This document shows, in pieces, positions 21,670 to 29,389 of a stretch of DNA of 41,049 bases (position 1 is its first letter; every line of letters starts with the position of its first letter). The notes under the pieces are model-generated. The model had not been told where the DNA came from, did not search any database, and worked only from the letters and a program-made list of their open reading frames with translations. A program made the translations under genes and the position numbers. The stretch covers positions 1 to 41,049 of the forward strand of contig JAFQHF010000056.1 of NCBI GenBank assembly GCA_017398105.1. The letters are read 5' to 3'. This DNA comes from Oscillospiraceae bacterium. GTDB taxonomy: Bacteria; Bacillota_A; Clostridia; Oscillospirales; Oscillospiraceae.

Positions 21670-22623
21670 ATGGCCTCTGCAGATAAGCGAATCGAACGAA
21701 TGGTTATGGCTGCCCGGATGTATTACGAGCAGGATATGACCCAGAATGAAATCGCGAAGGAACTGGGCGTATCGCGCCCTCTGGTCAGCATTCTGCTGAC
21801 CGAGGCGAAGCATTGCGGAATCGTCACCTTTCAGATCCATGATGTGGCCAATTCCCGGCAGCTGATGATCAATCAGCTGGAAAATAAGTTCCCCGGTATT
21901 CACTTTCAGATTATTCCGGATGAAAGCACTTCGGATGCCACGGACAATCTGCTGGCAAAAACGGCATTCCAGCTTTGCTTCCATCAATTAACAGATGTAA
22001 AAAACATCGGCATCGGCTGGGGTTCCATGCTCAGCCGCATGACTGCGGTGGCGGAAGCTGCTGCAGCCGGTCAGGCCCGTTCCGATCGGAATGTATTTCC
22101 TCTGGTGGGCGGCATCCGAACCTCCTACCGCGGATATCATACCAATGAAATTGTCCGCATGATCGGCGAGAAGACTGGGATAGATGTCCATTATCTGTAT
22201 TTCCCGGCATTCTTCGATGAAACGGCAGATCTGGAATACGTCAAGAAAATGGAAGACTTCCAGTTCATCAACCAGCTTTGGAATGCTATGGATGTGGCTC
22301 TGATCAGTATTTCCAATTACCCGTCCTACCCGGATGTGGGTGTGAAGTACCGGTTTGGCAATGATCTGATGAAGAAAAATGCGGTGGGAAGGCTTCTGGC
22401 GTATTATTATGATGTGGAGGGCAACCTGATCGATCCCTGGATCAACGGCGCCATGCAGCCGGATATTCAGCAGCTTCGAAACACAAAGCAGGTCGTTGCG
22501 GTGTGTTCCACACTGCTTCGCCCGGAATGCGTGATCGGTGCGCTTTTAACAAATGTTATAAAAACGATCCTGATTCCCGAATCCCTGGCGGAAAAAGTCA
22601 TTAAGGCATTAACAATGGAATAA
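21670..22623 (+). CDS. SorC/LsrR-family sugar-phosphate-responsive transcriptional regulator
   Basis: The ATG at 21670 follows AAAGGAA at 9 bases and gives 317 residues, the usual length of the family. The N-terminal helix-turn-helix is DMTQNEIAKELGVSRPLVSILLTEA. The C-terminal half is the sugar-binding domain, with NIGIGWGSMLSRM and VFPLVGG as typical segments of the phosphate-binding loop. Members such as LsrR, SorC and DeoR-like CggR sense phosphorylated sugars. The gene lies directly upstream of dhaL-dhaK-lsrF on the same strand, and matching operators lie at its own promoter and before dhaL, so it is the likely regulator of that operon. Confidence 0.9.
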   Translation: MASADKRIERMVMAARMYYEQDMTQNEIAKELGVSRPLVSILLTEAKHCGIVTFQIHDVANSRQLMINQLENKFPGIHFQIIPDESTSDATDNLLAKTAFQLCFHQLTDVKNIGIGWGSMLSRMTAVAEAAAAGQARSDRNVFPLVGGIRTSYRGYHTNEIVRMIGEKTGIDVHYLYFPAFFDETADLEYVKKMEDFQFINQLWNAMDVALISISNYPSYPDVGVKYRFGNDLMKKNAVGRLLAYYYDVEGNLIDPWINGAMQPDIQQLRNTKQVVAVCSTLLRPECVIGALLTNVIKTILIPESLAEKVIKALTME

Positions 22624-22637
22624 AGAACAAGGTTTGT

Positions 22638-22690
22638 CGTCAAACATGCTAAAACACCAATTGAGGTTTTAGCGTGTTTGACGATTTTTT
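22638..22690 (+). terminator. Terminator of the SorC-type gene
   Basis: A long stem, CGTCAAACATGCTAAAAC with GTTTTAGCGTGTTTGACG (one T-G pair), followed by ATTTTTT. Confidence 0.93.
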
Positions 22691-22710
22691 ATGGCATTCA
22701 TAAAAATGTA

Positions 22711-22778
22711 TTGAATCAGGAAATTACATATGTTAATATAAAAGTGCAGATGGTCTCTGACTAGTTTAACAAATGTTA
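22711..22778 (+). promoter_or_regulatory. Promoter of the dhaL operon with two SorC-type operators
   Basis: -35 TTGAAT (22711-22716) and -10 TAATAT (22734-22739) with a 17-base spacer. TTACATATGTTA (22724-22735) lies in the spacer, and the perfect palindrome TAACA-AA-TGTTA is at 22767-22778, about 20 bases after the start of transcription and 14 bases before the dhaL start codon. The same palindrome also occurs inside the sorC coding region at 22547-22558. Confidence 0.6.
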
Positions 22779-22792
22779 TGCGAGGTGCGAGT

Positions 22793-23398
22793 ATGATTAC
22801 GAAAGAAGAATTGATTGTCCGTATCAGAAATGCCTGTGACGCAGTGGTTGGCGCAGAAGCAGAGCTCACCGAGATTGACTCCCGTTTCGGCGATGCAGAC
22901 CATGGCTTTACCATGACCAAGATCGCGAATGCCATCCGGGATTCTCTGGAGGGGGCGGACTCCATCCAGGAAATGCTGGACAATGCAGCCTGTGCCGTGA
23001 TGGGCATCAACGGCGGCAGTGCAGTTCCCCTGTGGAATACCTGGCTGGACGGCCTGCAGGAGCATTCCGAGGCAGCGGATTCCATGACTGTGCAGCAGGT
23101 AAAGGACATGTTCCAGGGGGCTTATGAAGAGCTCTTCGACATGTCCACCGCCAAGGTGGGCGACAAGACCATGATGGATGCTCTGATTCCTGCCACCGAA
23201 GCCATCCAGGCCTGGGAGGGGGATATGGACGGCTTGTTTGCTTCTGCCGCAAAGGCCGCAGAAGCAGGCGCGGAAAACAGCAGGAATTTTGTTTCCCGTT
23301 TTGGCCGGGCCAGAAGCTATGGCAAGCAGACCATCGGCACACCCGATGCCGGTGCCGTATCCATGAAATACTTCTTTGCGGGCTTGGCAAAGAAGTGA
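22793..23398 (+). CDS. dhaL: Dihydroxyacetone kinase ADP/ATP-binding subunit, DhaL-like
   Basis: The start is ATG 22793 after GAGGTG, giving 201 residues. The DhaL all-helical barrel binds nucleotide through three aspartates; EIDSRFGDADHGFTM near residue 30 carries them, and INGGSAVPLW and the C-terminal PDAGAVSMKYFF are also family segments. DhaL transfers phosphate to the substrate held covalently by DhaK. No DhaM phosphotransferase subunit is encoded nearby, so the kinase may be ATP-dependent. It is the first gene of the operon dhaL-dhaK-lsrF-VOC. The order L before K is unusual compared with the common dhaKLM. Confidence 0.88.
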   Translation: MITKEELIVRIRNACDAVVGAEAELTEIDSRFGDADHGFTMTKIANAIRDSLEGADSIQEMLDNAACAVMGINGGSAVPLWNTWLDGLQEHSEAADSMTVQQVKDMFQGAYEELFDMSTAKVGDKTMMDALIPATEAIQAWEGDMDGLFASAAKAAEAGAENSRNFVSRFGRARSYGKQTIGTPDAGAVSMKYFFAGLAKK

Positions 23399-23439
23399 AA
23401 ATATCGTAAAAAAAGAAACGACATTCAGGAGGAAATCTT

Positions 23440-24438
23440 ATGAAAATGAAGAAATTTATCAACGACTCCAATACCGTTACTGACGAGCTGCTGGTTGGTC
23501 TGGGTCTGGCACATGCCGATATTCTGGATGTGGACGGCCATCTGGTCATCAGCAAGGATCTGAAGGATGCTGACCGCGTTACCATTGTTACCTGCGGCGG
23601 CTCCGGCCATGAGCCTGCACAGGCCGGCTTTGTCGGCAAGGGCATGCTGGATATTCAGGTCGTTGGCGATATCTTTGCGGCTCCCAACGGTCAGCTGGTC
23701 TTCGAGGCCATGAAGCGGGCCGACAAGGGCCACGGTGTGCTGCTGCTGACCCTGAACTATGCAGGCGATCAGCTGGCATGTAAGCAGGCAATCAAGCTGG
23801 CCAAGAAGGCCGGTATGAACTTCTGCCAGGTCGTTACCGGTGAAGAGATCCAGTTCGATCCCAATGGTGAGGACAATCAGCGCGGTCTGGCCGGTGCTGT
23901 GGCACTGTACCATGTGGCTGCCGCTGCTGCCCGTGCCGGTAAGTCTCTGGACGAGGTCGCTGCCATTGCCCAGAAGTATGCTGACAACATGGCATCCATC
24001 ACCGTCAAGTCCACCGATGCGACCCATCCTCAGAACGGTGCATCCTTCGGCGATCTGGGTGAGACCGATCTGATGGAAGTTGGCGCAGGTCAGCACGGCG
24101 AAGGCGGCGGTATCCGTATGCTCATGATGTCCTCCAAGCAGACCGTTGCGCTGGTGGCAGAGCCTCTGTGCAATAAGCTGGGTCTGACTGCCGGTGATAA
24201 GGCTTTCGTTATGATCAACGGCTGCGGCGCCACCACCATGATGGAGATGCTGGTTCTGTTCAAGGATACCGTGGAATTCCTGCAGGCCAAGGGTGTGGAA
24301 GTCGTCGGCAATATGGTGGGCGAGATCCTGACTGTTCAGGAAGCTGCCGGTTTCCAGATGAACATCGCCAAGTGGGATGAGGAGACTCTGGCTCTGTGGA
24401 ACACGCCCTGCCACACCCCCGCTTACAGCAAGGAGTAA
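23440..24438 (+). CDS. dhaK: Dihydroxyacetone kinase substrate-binding subunit, DhaK-like
   Basis: A 332-residue protein with TCGGGSGHEP near residue 55, the hallmark loop, and NYAGDQLACKQAI. The histidine that holds the carbonyl substrate as a hemiaminal is expected in GAGQHGEGGG, where the usual sequence is GIHxEPG; the histidine is kept but its surroundings differ. That change fits a substrate other than dihydroxyacetone, for example a four- or five-carbon ketose or dione; this is inference. AGGAGG precedes the ATG. The aldolase-like gene follows after 5 bases. Codons are strongly biased, which suggests high expression. Confidence 0.88.
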   Translation: MKMKKFINDSNTVTDELLVGLGLAHADILDVDGHLVISKDLKDADRVTIVTCGGSGHEPAQAGFVGKGMLDIQVVGDIFAAPNGQLVFEAMKRADKGHGVLLLTLNYAGDQLACKQAIKLAKKAGMNFCQVVTGEEIQFDPNGEDNQRGLAGAVALYHVAAAAARAGKSLDEVAAIAQKYADNMASITVKSTDATHPQNGASFGDLGETDLMEVGAGQHGEGGGIRMLMMSSKQTVALVAEPLCNKLGLTAGDKAFVMINGCGATTMMEMLVLFKDTVEFLQAKGVEVVGNMVGEILTVQEAAGFQMNIAKWDEETLALWNTPCHTPAYSKE

Positions 24439-24443
24439 GGACT

Positions 24444-25325
24444 ATGGCAGACGCAATCGGCAATAAGGCAGCAAAGGACTATCATCTGGATATTCCTGCT
24501 GCTGACCAGGGCTTCTTTGCCAAGGGCCTGGGAAACACTGACTGGGGCTTTAAAAACCGCATTGCCCGGATGTTTAACCCCGAATCCGGCAATACCGTGA
24601 TGCTGGCCTTTGACCACGGGTATATCATGGGCAGCACCGCCGGACTGGAACGGCTGGATGTGAGCATCGCACCTCTGTGCCAGTACGCAGATGTGCTGAT
24701 GGGCACCCGCGGTGCCATTCGCAGCTGCATTCCGCCCACGCTGAACAAGGCAGTGGCGCTGCGGGCTACCCACGATACCTCTGTCCTGTTTGAAGACCTG
24801 TCCACCGGCTCCGGCCTGGGCCTGGATATGGAGGATGCCCTGAGAATGAACGCAAGCTGCCTTGCCATGCAGTGCTTTGTGGGCGGCAAGGGCGAGCGTG
24901 ACTCTCTGGAAATGCTCTGCCGGGCTGCGGACGCAGGCTACCGTTATGGTGTGCCTGTCATGGGTGTCACCGCTGTGGGCAAGGAAATGGAGCGTACTCC
25001 CAAATACTTCCTGCTGGCCACCCGCATTCTGGCGGAACTGGGCGCAAGCATCATCAAGACCTACTACTGCGAGGACTTTGAGAAGGTCGTAGCCGCCTGC
25101 CCTGTACCCATCGTCATCGCCGGCGGCAAGAAGCTGCCCGAGGCAGATGCACTGACCATGGCATACAAGGCCATTCAGTCCGGTGCAAGAGGTGTGGATA
25201 TGGGCCGCAACATCTTCCAGAGCGAAAACCCTGTGGCCATGTGCAAAGCTGTGGGCAAGGTGGTTCACGAGAACTTTACGGATAAGGAAGCCTACGAATT
25301 CTTCCTGAACGAATCTCATAAGTAA
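24444..25325 (+). CDS. lsrF: LsrF-like class I aldolase/thiolase
   Basis: The ATG at 24444 after AAGGAGTAAGG gives 293 residues, nearly the length of E. coli LsrF (about 291). Recalled LsrF segments match closely: TVMLAFDHGY, GLERLDVSIAPL, ADVLMGTRGAIRS, the lysine of IIKTYYCE, PVPIVIAGGKKLPE, GARGVDMGRNIFQS. LsrF transfers an acetyl group from phosphorylated dione (from autoinducer-2) to CoA. Here it is joined to a DhaK/DhaL kinase in place of LsrK and to a SorC-type regulator as LsrR is, so a related phosphorylated ketone is the likely substrate. Other FbaB-like aldolase reactions cannot be excluded. Confidence 0.87.
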   Translation: MADAIGNKAAKDYHLDIPAADQGFFAKGLGNTDWGFKNRIARMFNPESGNTVMLAFDHGYIMGSTAGLERLDVSIAPLCQYADVLMGTRGAIRSCIPPTLNKAVALRATHDTSVLFEDLSTGSGLGLDMEDALRMNASCLAMQCFVGGKGERDSLEMLCRAADAGYRYGVPVMGVTAVGKEMERTPKYFLLATRILAELGASIIKTYYCEDFEKVVAACPVPIVIAGGKKLPEADALTMAYKAIQSGARGVDMGRNIFQSENPVAMCKAVGKVVHENFTDKEAYEFFLNESHK

Positions 25326-25345
25326 AAAGAAAAGGAGTATTTCCA

Positions 25346-25669
25346 ATGGCAGCTGAATATATGCACATCGGTATTCCCGTTCTGAATAAGAAACCCGGTA
25401 TGGTTTACAACGAATGGGGCAGATTCTGGGTTAACCCCAGCGTGGATGCCTACGACTACAAGATCGAGTATCTGAAGTTCGAGGAAGGCACCCGCTTCCC
25501 CGAAATCCTGTCCAAGCAGCCCCATGTTGCCTATAAGGTTGACAACGCCGATCCCTACCTGGCAGAAGCAGATCAGGTTATCTTCGGCCCCGAGGCTCTG
25601 GACGGCAATGTCCGCCTGGCTTTCATCATCAAGGATGACGCCATCATCGAGCTGTACGAAGAAAAGTAA
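25346..25669 (+). CDS. Small VOC-superfamily-like protein, last gene of the dhaL operon
   Basis: A 107-residue protein with a good RBS (AAAGGAG). It starts EYMHIGIPVLNKKPGM and has HVAYKVDNADPYLAEADQVIF and VRLAFIIKDDAIIELYE, the pattern of one glyoxalase/bleomycin-resistance (VOC) repeat with metal ligands His and Glu at opposite ends. VOC proteins isomerise, epimerise or cleave small ketones and aldehydes. In the lsr system the small protein after LsrF is LsrG, an isomerase of a different fold, so this protein could play an analogous part. The family call is by eye and moderate. Confidence 0.65.
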   Translation: MAAEYMHIGIPVLNKKPGMVYNEWGRFWVNPSVDAYDYKIEYLKFEEGTRFPEILSKQPHVAYKVDNADPYLAEADQVIFGPEALDGNVRLAFIIKDDAIIELYEEK

Positions 25670-25750
25670 GCGGAGCAGATCGTTTCCCGGTGAAAATGGG
25701 GGACTGCCGCAGAAATAGCGCCGTGCCGGTATCGTATTTGCAAATACCCA

Positions 25751-25780
25751 TTGAGAACCGGCGTGAAGCTGTGTTATACT
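25751..25780 (+). promoter_or_regulatory. Promoter of the aldo-keto reductase gene
   Basis: -35 TTGAGA (25751-25756), 18-base spacer, -10 TATACT (25775-25780) preceded by TGT. Just upstream, a nested inverted repeat is seen: GCCGGT (25725-25730) with ACCGGC (25757-25762) around GTATTT-GC-AAATAC. Confidence 0.7.
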
Positions 25781-25830
25781 ATGCATAACGAAGCATTCAA
25801 CCGGAAACCATTTTCTTAAGGGGGTATCTT

Positions 25831-26823
25831 ATGTATACTGCGGCAGAAAACAGATACGATGCCATGCCTTATAACCGTCTGGGCACCAGCGGGTTAAGGC
25901 TGCCTGCGGTGTCGATGGGCCTGTGGCACAATTTTGGCAATACCGGCCATTTTGACAATATGCGCCGGATGTGCTTTACGGCGTTTGACCACGGAATAAC
26001 CCATTTTGACCTTGCCAACAACTATGGCCCGCCGGAGGGAACTGCCGAGATCAATTTCGGACGTATTCTGAAGGAGGATCTTGGTGTCTATCGGGATGAG
26101 CTGATCGTTTCCACCAAGGCAGGCTACTGGATGTGGCCGGGCCCATACGGTGACTGGGGCAGCAGAAAGTATCTGCTTGCCAGCCTGGATCAGAGCCTGA
26201 AGCGGATGGGGCTTGATTATGTGGACATTTTCTACCACCACCGCATGGACCCCAATACGCCGCTGGAGGAAACCATGGGAGCCTTGGCAACGGCTGTGCA
26301 GTCCGGCAAGGCGCTGTATGTGGGCCTTTCCAACTATGACGGCGAGCATCTGGCACAGGCAGAGGCGATCCTGCGGGAGCTGCGGGTTCCCTTTGTGATC
26401 AATCAGAACCGCTATTCCATTTTCGACCGTACCATTGAGAGAAACGGTCTGAAGGAAACCTCCGCCGCATTGGGGAAGGGAATCATCGCCTTCTCGCCCC
26501 TGGCTCAGGGACTGCTGACGGACCGGTATCTGGAGGGAATCCCTGCCGACAGCCGTATCAAAACCGATGGCCGGTTCCTGAAGGAAAATACCCTGACAGA
26601 GCAGCGGCTGGAACAGATCCGGCAGCTTAACGACCTGGCGGCCCAGCGCGGCCAGACCCTGGCACAGATGGCGCTGAGCTGGATTCTCCGTGACGGCATC
26701 GTCACCAGCGTTCTGGCGGGGGCATCCAGACCAGAGCAGATTCTGGACAATATTCACGCGGCAGCGAATACCTCCTTTACGGAGGAGGAACTGGCGCTGA
26801 TCGACCGGATCAGCCTGGTATAA
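25831..26823 (+). CDS. Aldo-keto reductase, YghZ/Gpr (L-glyceraldehyde 3-phosphate reductase) type
   Basis: A 330-residue TIM-barrel reductase. Recalled YghZ segments are closely kept: SGLRLPAVSMGLWHNFG, FDLANNYGPPEGTAEINFGR (catalytic Tyr), STKAGYWMWPGPYGDWGSRKYLLASLDQSLKRMGLDYVDIFYHH (catalytic Lys and His, given here only as family identification of separate short motifs STKAGYWMWPGPYG and YVDIFYHH), FSPLAQGLL and VTSVLAGASRPEQ (NADPH binding). YghZ reduces L-glyceraldehyde 3-phosphate and detoxifies aldehydes such as methylglyoxal. It has its own promoter and terminator. Its place after the dhaL operon suggests removal of triose-type aldehydes formed there. Confidence 0.9.
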   Translation: MYTAAENRYDAMPYNRLGTSGLRLPAVSMGLWHNFGNTGHFDNMRRMCFTAFDHGITHFDLANNYGPPEGTAEINFGRILKEDLGVYRDELIVSTKAGYWMWPGPYGDWGSRKYLLASLDQSLKRMGLDYVDIFYHHRMDPNTPLEETMGALATAVQSGKALYVGLSNYDGEHLAQAEAILRELRVPFVINQNRYSIFDRTIERNGLKETSAALGKGIIAFSPLAQGLLTDRYLEGIPADSRIKTDGRFLKENTLTEQRLEQIRQLNDLAAQRGQTLAQMALSWILRDGIVTSVLAGASRPEQILDNIHAAANTSFTEEELALIDRISLV

Positions 26824-26837
26824 TGTATAAAAAATTA

Positions 26838-26888
26838 GCTCCGCAGTGTCTGCTGAATGGCAGAGGCTGCGGAGCATTTTTCGCTTTT
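26838..26888 (+). terminator. Terminator of the aldo-keto reductase gene
   Basis: GCTCCGCAG...GTCTGC with GCAGA...GCTGCGGAGC, small internal bulges, then ATTTTTCGCTTTTT. Confidence 0.92.
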
Positions 26889-26950
26889 TGGAATGTACTT
26901 ATCGGGTTAACTCAACAAGCTGGAAAATGGCAACGTAAAAATGTAACCCG

Positions 26951-27029
26951 GTAGGGCGGCTTGCCCTCAAGCCGCCGCAAGCGGCACCATTTTCCCGTTT
27001 TGCGGCGGGCTGAAGGCAGCCCGCCCTAC
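26951..27029. repeat. TGTAGGGCGG palindromic repeat element, copy 5 (short variant, inverted)
   Basis: GTAGGGCGGCTTGCCCTCAA with GCCGCC at 26951-26976 and GGCGGGCTGAAGGCAGCCCG with CCCTAC at 27004-27029. The arms are those of copy 4 in reverse orientation. It lies between two convergent genes. Confidence 0.85.
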
Positions 27030-27081
27030 TGCAGATTGATACCATGCTGCGTTAAGTCGATAAGCATATTTTGGAAAAATA

Positions 27082-28992
27082 TCAGCGGATGCGCACCAGG
27101 ACGGTGGCGCAGACAGGCGGAGCCTGTACGGTACCTTCGGCCAGAGCCAGAGGAGCGGTGCCGGACAGGTTCCGGGTGATGGAAACCTCCCAGCATCCCT
27201 CCGGAAGCGCGGCGGTGAAGGCCGTTTGGGATGCGTTGAAGATCACAAAAAGTTCTTCATTCCCGCTGCGGATATGATAGGCGGCGGACAGGGGGTGCTC
27301 CTGTGCGATGGGGGAAACAGCGGCGAGAACCTGATCCCGGTACTGCAGGCGCAGGCTGGGATGGGCGGCACGGAAGGCCAGCAGCCCCCGGTAGTAATCT
27401 GCGGTCTGACGGTATTCCTCTTTGCTCAGATCCTCCCACTTCAGGGCGTTGACGGCATCGCCGGAGCGGTAGCTGTTATCGTCAAAGCCGCCTTTGCCGT
27501 CGGGCTTGGTGCGCAGCATTTCTTCGCCTGCCTGGAAGAAGGGGATGCCCTGGGACAGAATGGAGAAAGCGGCAGCCAGATTGTTCATCCGGATACGTAG
27601 TTCCCGGGAAGCATCAGGTGCGGTCAGGGCGATCCGGTCAAAGAGGGTGTGATTGTCGTGGCAGGAGACATAATTGACACACTGGCAGGGCTGTGCGGCC
27701 CACTCGGGCATACCCATAAAGGAAGCATCCAGAGCCTGACGGGCGGTTTCGGCACCGGCAGCAAAGCCGGGGGCGGTGTTGCTGCGGATATCGCCCCGCA
27801 TCAGATCACGCATGGTATCGGAGAAAAAGGCAAAGCCGGGCATGTCGGGGGAGCTGGACTGAATGGCCAGCTGGGTGCCGGGTTTGGTCAAAGCGGTGGG
27901 CATGTCCCAGCCCTCGCCGTAGAAGATCACATTGGGGTGCTTTTCATGAACCGTGGAGACGATCTCGTTCATTGTCTGCACATCCAGCAGACCCACCAGA
28001 TCGAAACGGAAACCGTCAATATGGTATTCGTCTGCCCAGTAATTGACGCTGTCCACGATGTATTTGCGAACCATGCTGCGCTCGGAGGCAGTGTCATTTC
28101 CGCAGATGGAGCCGTTGGACCAGATGCCGTCCCGGTCGATCCGGCTGAAGTAGCCGGGGACGATCCGGTTGAAGCAGAAGTCTTCTCCGTCATAAACGTG
28201 ATTGTACACCACATCCAGGATGACGCTGAGCTTTGCGTCGTGGAGAGCTTTGACCATCTGCTTCATTTCGGCCACACGGACTTCGCCGTGATCGGGATCG
28301 GTGGCGTAGGAGCCCTCCGGCACGTTGAAATTCACGGGATCGTAGCCCCAGTTATATTGGGGATCTGCCCGGTCTTCTTCCGTAAAGCCGAAATCATAGC
28401 TGGGAAGCAGGTGCACATGGGTAACGCCCAGGTTCCGGATATGATCCAGGCCGGTGGGAATCCCCTGGCTGGTAGCGGTTCCGGTCTCGGCCAGGCCCAG
28501 GAACTTACCGCGGTGGGTGATGCCGGAGCCTGCATCCATGCTCAGATCCCGGATGTGCAGCTCATAGATCACCGCATCCGTGACATTCCGGCCGGCATGA
28601 GGGTCCCGGTCGGATTCCCAGCCTGCGGGATCGGTGCGGGACAGATCCAGGATCATGGCCCGCTGACCGTTGACACCGGTGCTGCGGGCGTAAGGGTCGC
28701 AGGCTTCTTCGGTCTTTCCTTCCAGCTCCACCAGATAGGTGTAGTAGGTGCCGTTCAGATCGCCTGCCTTTTCTGCGATCCAGGTGCCGCAGACATCGGC
28801 CTTCATGGGCAGCTGCTCCGGAAGGTCATGGCTTTCGGCGGTTCCGGAGGCGTAGAGGTTGACGGTTACTGCTTTCGCGGTGGGAGCCCACAGGCGGAAC
28901 TGGGTTTTCTCCGGGGACCAGACGGCACCCAGATCCGTTCCGGCGTAGTGAAAGCGGGCTTCAAATTCCGGGGAAGAATAGGTGATGTTCAT
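27082..28992 (-). CDS. pulA: Type I pullulanase (GH13)
   Basis: A 636-residue protein without a signal peptide, so intracellular. The N-terminal beta-sandwich (CBM48-like, LGAVWSPEKTQFRLWAPTA) precedes the GH13 barrel. YNWGYDP near residue 215 is the type I pullulanase signature; DVVYNHVYD is region I, the nucleophile aspartate is in GFRFDLVG near residue 326, the acid/base glutamate in FYGEGWD, and the third acid in VNYVSCHDNHT. It hydrolyses alpha-1,6 branches of pullulan, limit dextrins and glycogen. GGGAG precedes the ATG. It belongs to the maltodextrin locus though transcribed apart from it. Confidence 0.95.
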   Translation of the reverse strand: MNITYSSPEFEARFHYAGTDLGAVWSPEKTQFRLWAPTAKAVTVNLYASGTAESHDLPEQLPMKADVCGTWIAEKAGDLNGTYYTYLVELEGKTEEACDPYARSTGVNGQRAMILDLSRTDPAGWESDRDPHAGRNVTDAVIYELHIRDLSMDAGSGITHRGKFLGLAETGTATSQGIPTGLDHIRNLGVTHVHLLPSYDFGFTEEDRADPQYNWGYDPVNFNVPEGSYATDPDHGEVRVAEMKQMVKALHDAKLSVILDVVYNHVYDGEDFCFNRIVPGYFSRIDRDGIWSNGSICGNDTASERSMVRKYIVDSVNYWADEYHIDGFRFDLVGLLDVQTMNEIVSTVHEKHPNVIFYGEGWDMPTALTKPGTQLAIQSSSPDMPGFAFFSDTMRDLMRGDIRSNTAPGFAAGAETARQALDASFMGMPEWAAQPCQCVNYVSCHDNHTLFDRIALTAPDASRELRIRMNNLAAAFSILSQGIPFFQAGEEMLRTKPDGKGGFDDNSYRSGDAVNALKWEDLSKEEYRQTADYYRGLLAFRAAHPSLRLQYRDQVLAAVSPIAQEHPLSAAYHIRSGNEELFVIFNASQTAFTAALPEGCWEVSITRNLSGTAPLALAEGTVQAPPVCATVLVRIR

Positions 28993-29060
28993 GGCATGAT
29001 TACTCCCTGCTAAAAAGAATAGGATGATAGATTAACCAGACACTGTATTCGCGTCCGGCC

Positions 29061-29357
29061 CAGACTGTAGAAAAAGCCTCGCAGAGTTTTCTGCGCAAGC
29101 AGAAAATAAAGTCCAAATCGTTTTCGACCGCGGCGTGTACGTGGGCGAAAACACATATCAGGCTGCAAGTGTGCAAGTTGTGCGCCGGGGCCCCATCAAG
29201 CAAATTGTGCTTGATGGGGAGAGGAGATGCTCAGATACAGGTGGAATTTTCTGCTTGCAGAAAATGCAACAGTGTATCTGATGCATCGACGAAGTGCGCG
29301 CAGCAGACTGCAAAAAAACTGGCGGAAAGCCCCGAAGGGGATTTTTGACACGCTGAA
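29061..29357. repeat. MITE-like element, copy 2, carrying an extra block of hairpins
   Basis: It begins CAGACTGTAGAAAAAGCCTC and ends GACACGCTGAA, as copy 1 at 2992. Most of the sequence is the same (for example CGTTTTCGACCGCGG and GTGCGCGCAGCAGACTGC), but at 29188-29290 copy 1's apical hairpin is replaced by about 100 bases of other palindromes. The flanks are again related hairpins: a decayed GACACTGTAT...GTCCGG on the left (29039-29059) and GGACACTG-AT-ACAGTGTCC on the right. The element lies in the 397-base gap between lacI and pulA, both minus-strand genes, and no protein-coding frame of note is in it. Confidence 0.75.
29191..29287. other. Block of nested perfect hairpins inside repeat copy 2
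   Basis: Hairpin a: CCCCATCAAGCA (29191-29202) with TGCTTGATGGGG (29208-29219). Hairpin b: GATGCTCAGATACA (29226-29239) with TGTATCTGATGCATC (29273-29287), one bulged T, enclosing hairpin c ATTTTCTGC-TT-GCAGAAAAT (29246-29265). These are absent from copy 1, so they were gained in one lineage of the element. Confidence 0.8.
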
Positions 29358-29388
29358 CCGGACACTGATACAGTGTCCGGTCGTTTTT
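29358..29388 (+). terminator. Terminator-like hairpin between the repeat and lacI
   Basis: CCGGACACTG-ATA-CAGTGTCCGG followed by TCGTTTTTATT on the plus strand. Since lacI runs on the minus strand, the T run is on the wrong side for it. The hairpin may still end plus-strand readthrough, or be a duplicated target hairpin of the repeat. Confidence 0.5.
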
Positions 29389-29389
29389 A

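Noticed and set aside
29358..29388. Terminator of lacI
   Set aside because: lacI is on the minus strand; the T run follows the hairpin on the plus strand only, so it is not a normal terminator for that gene.
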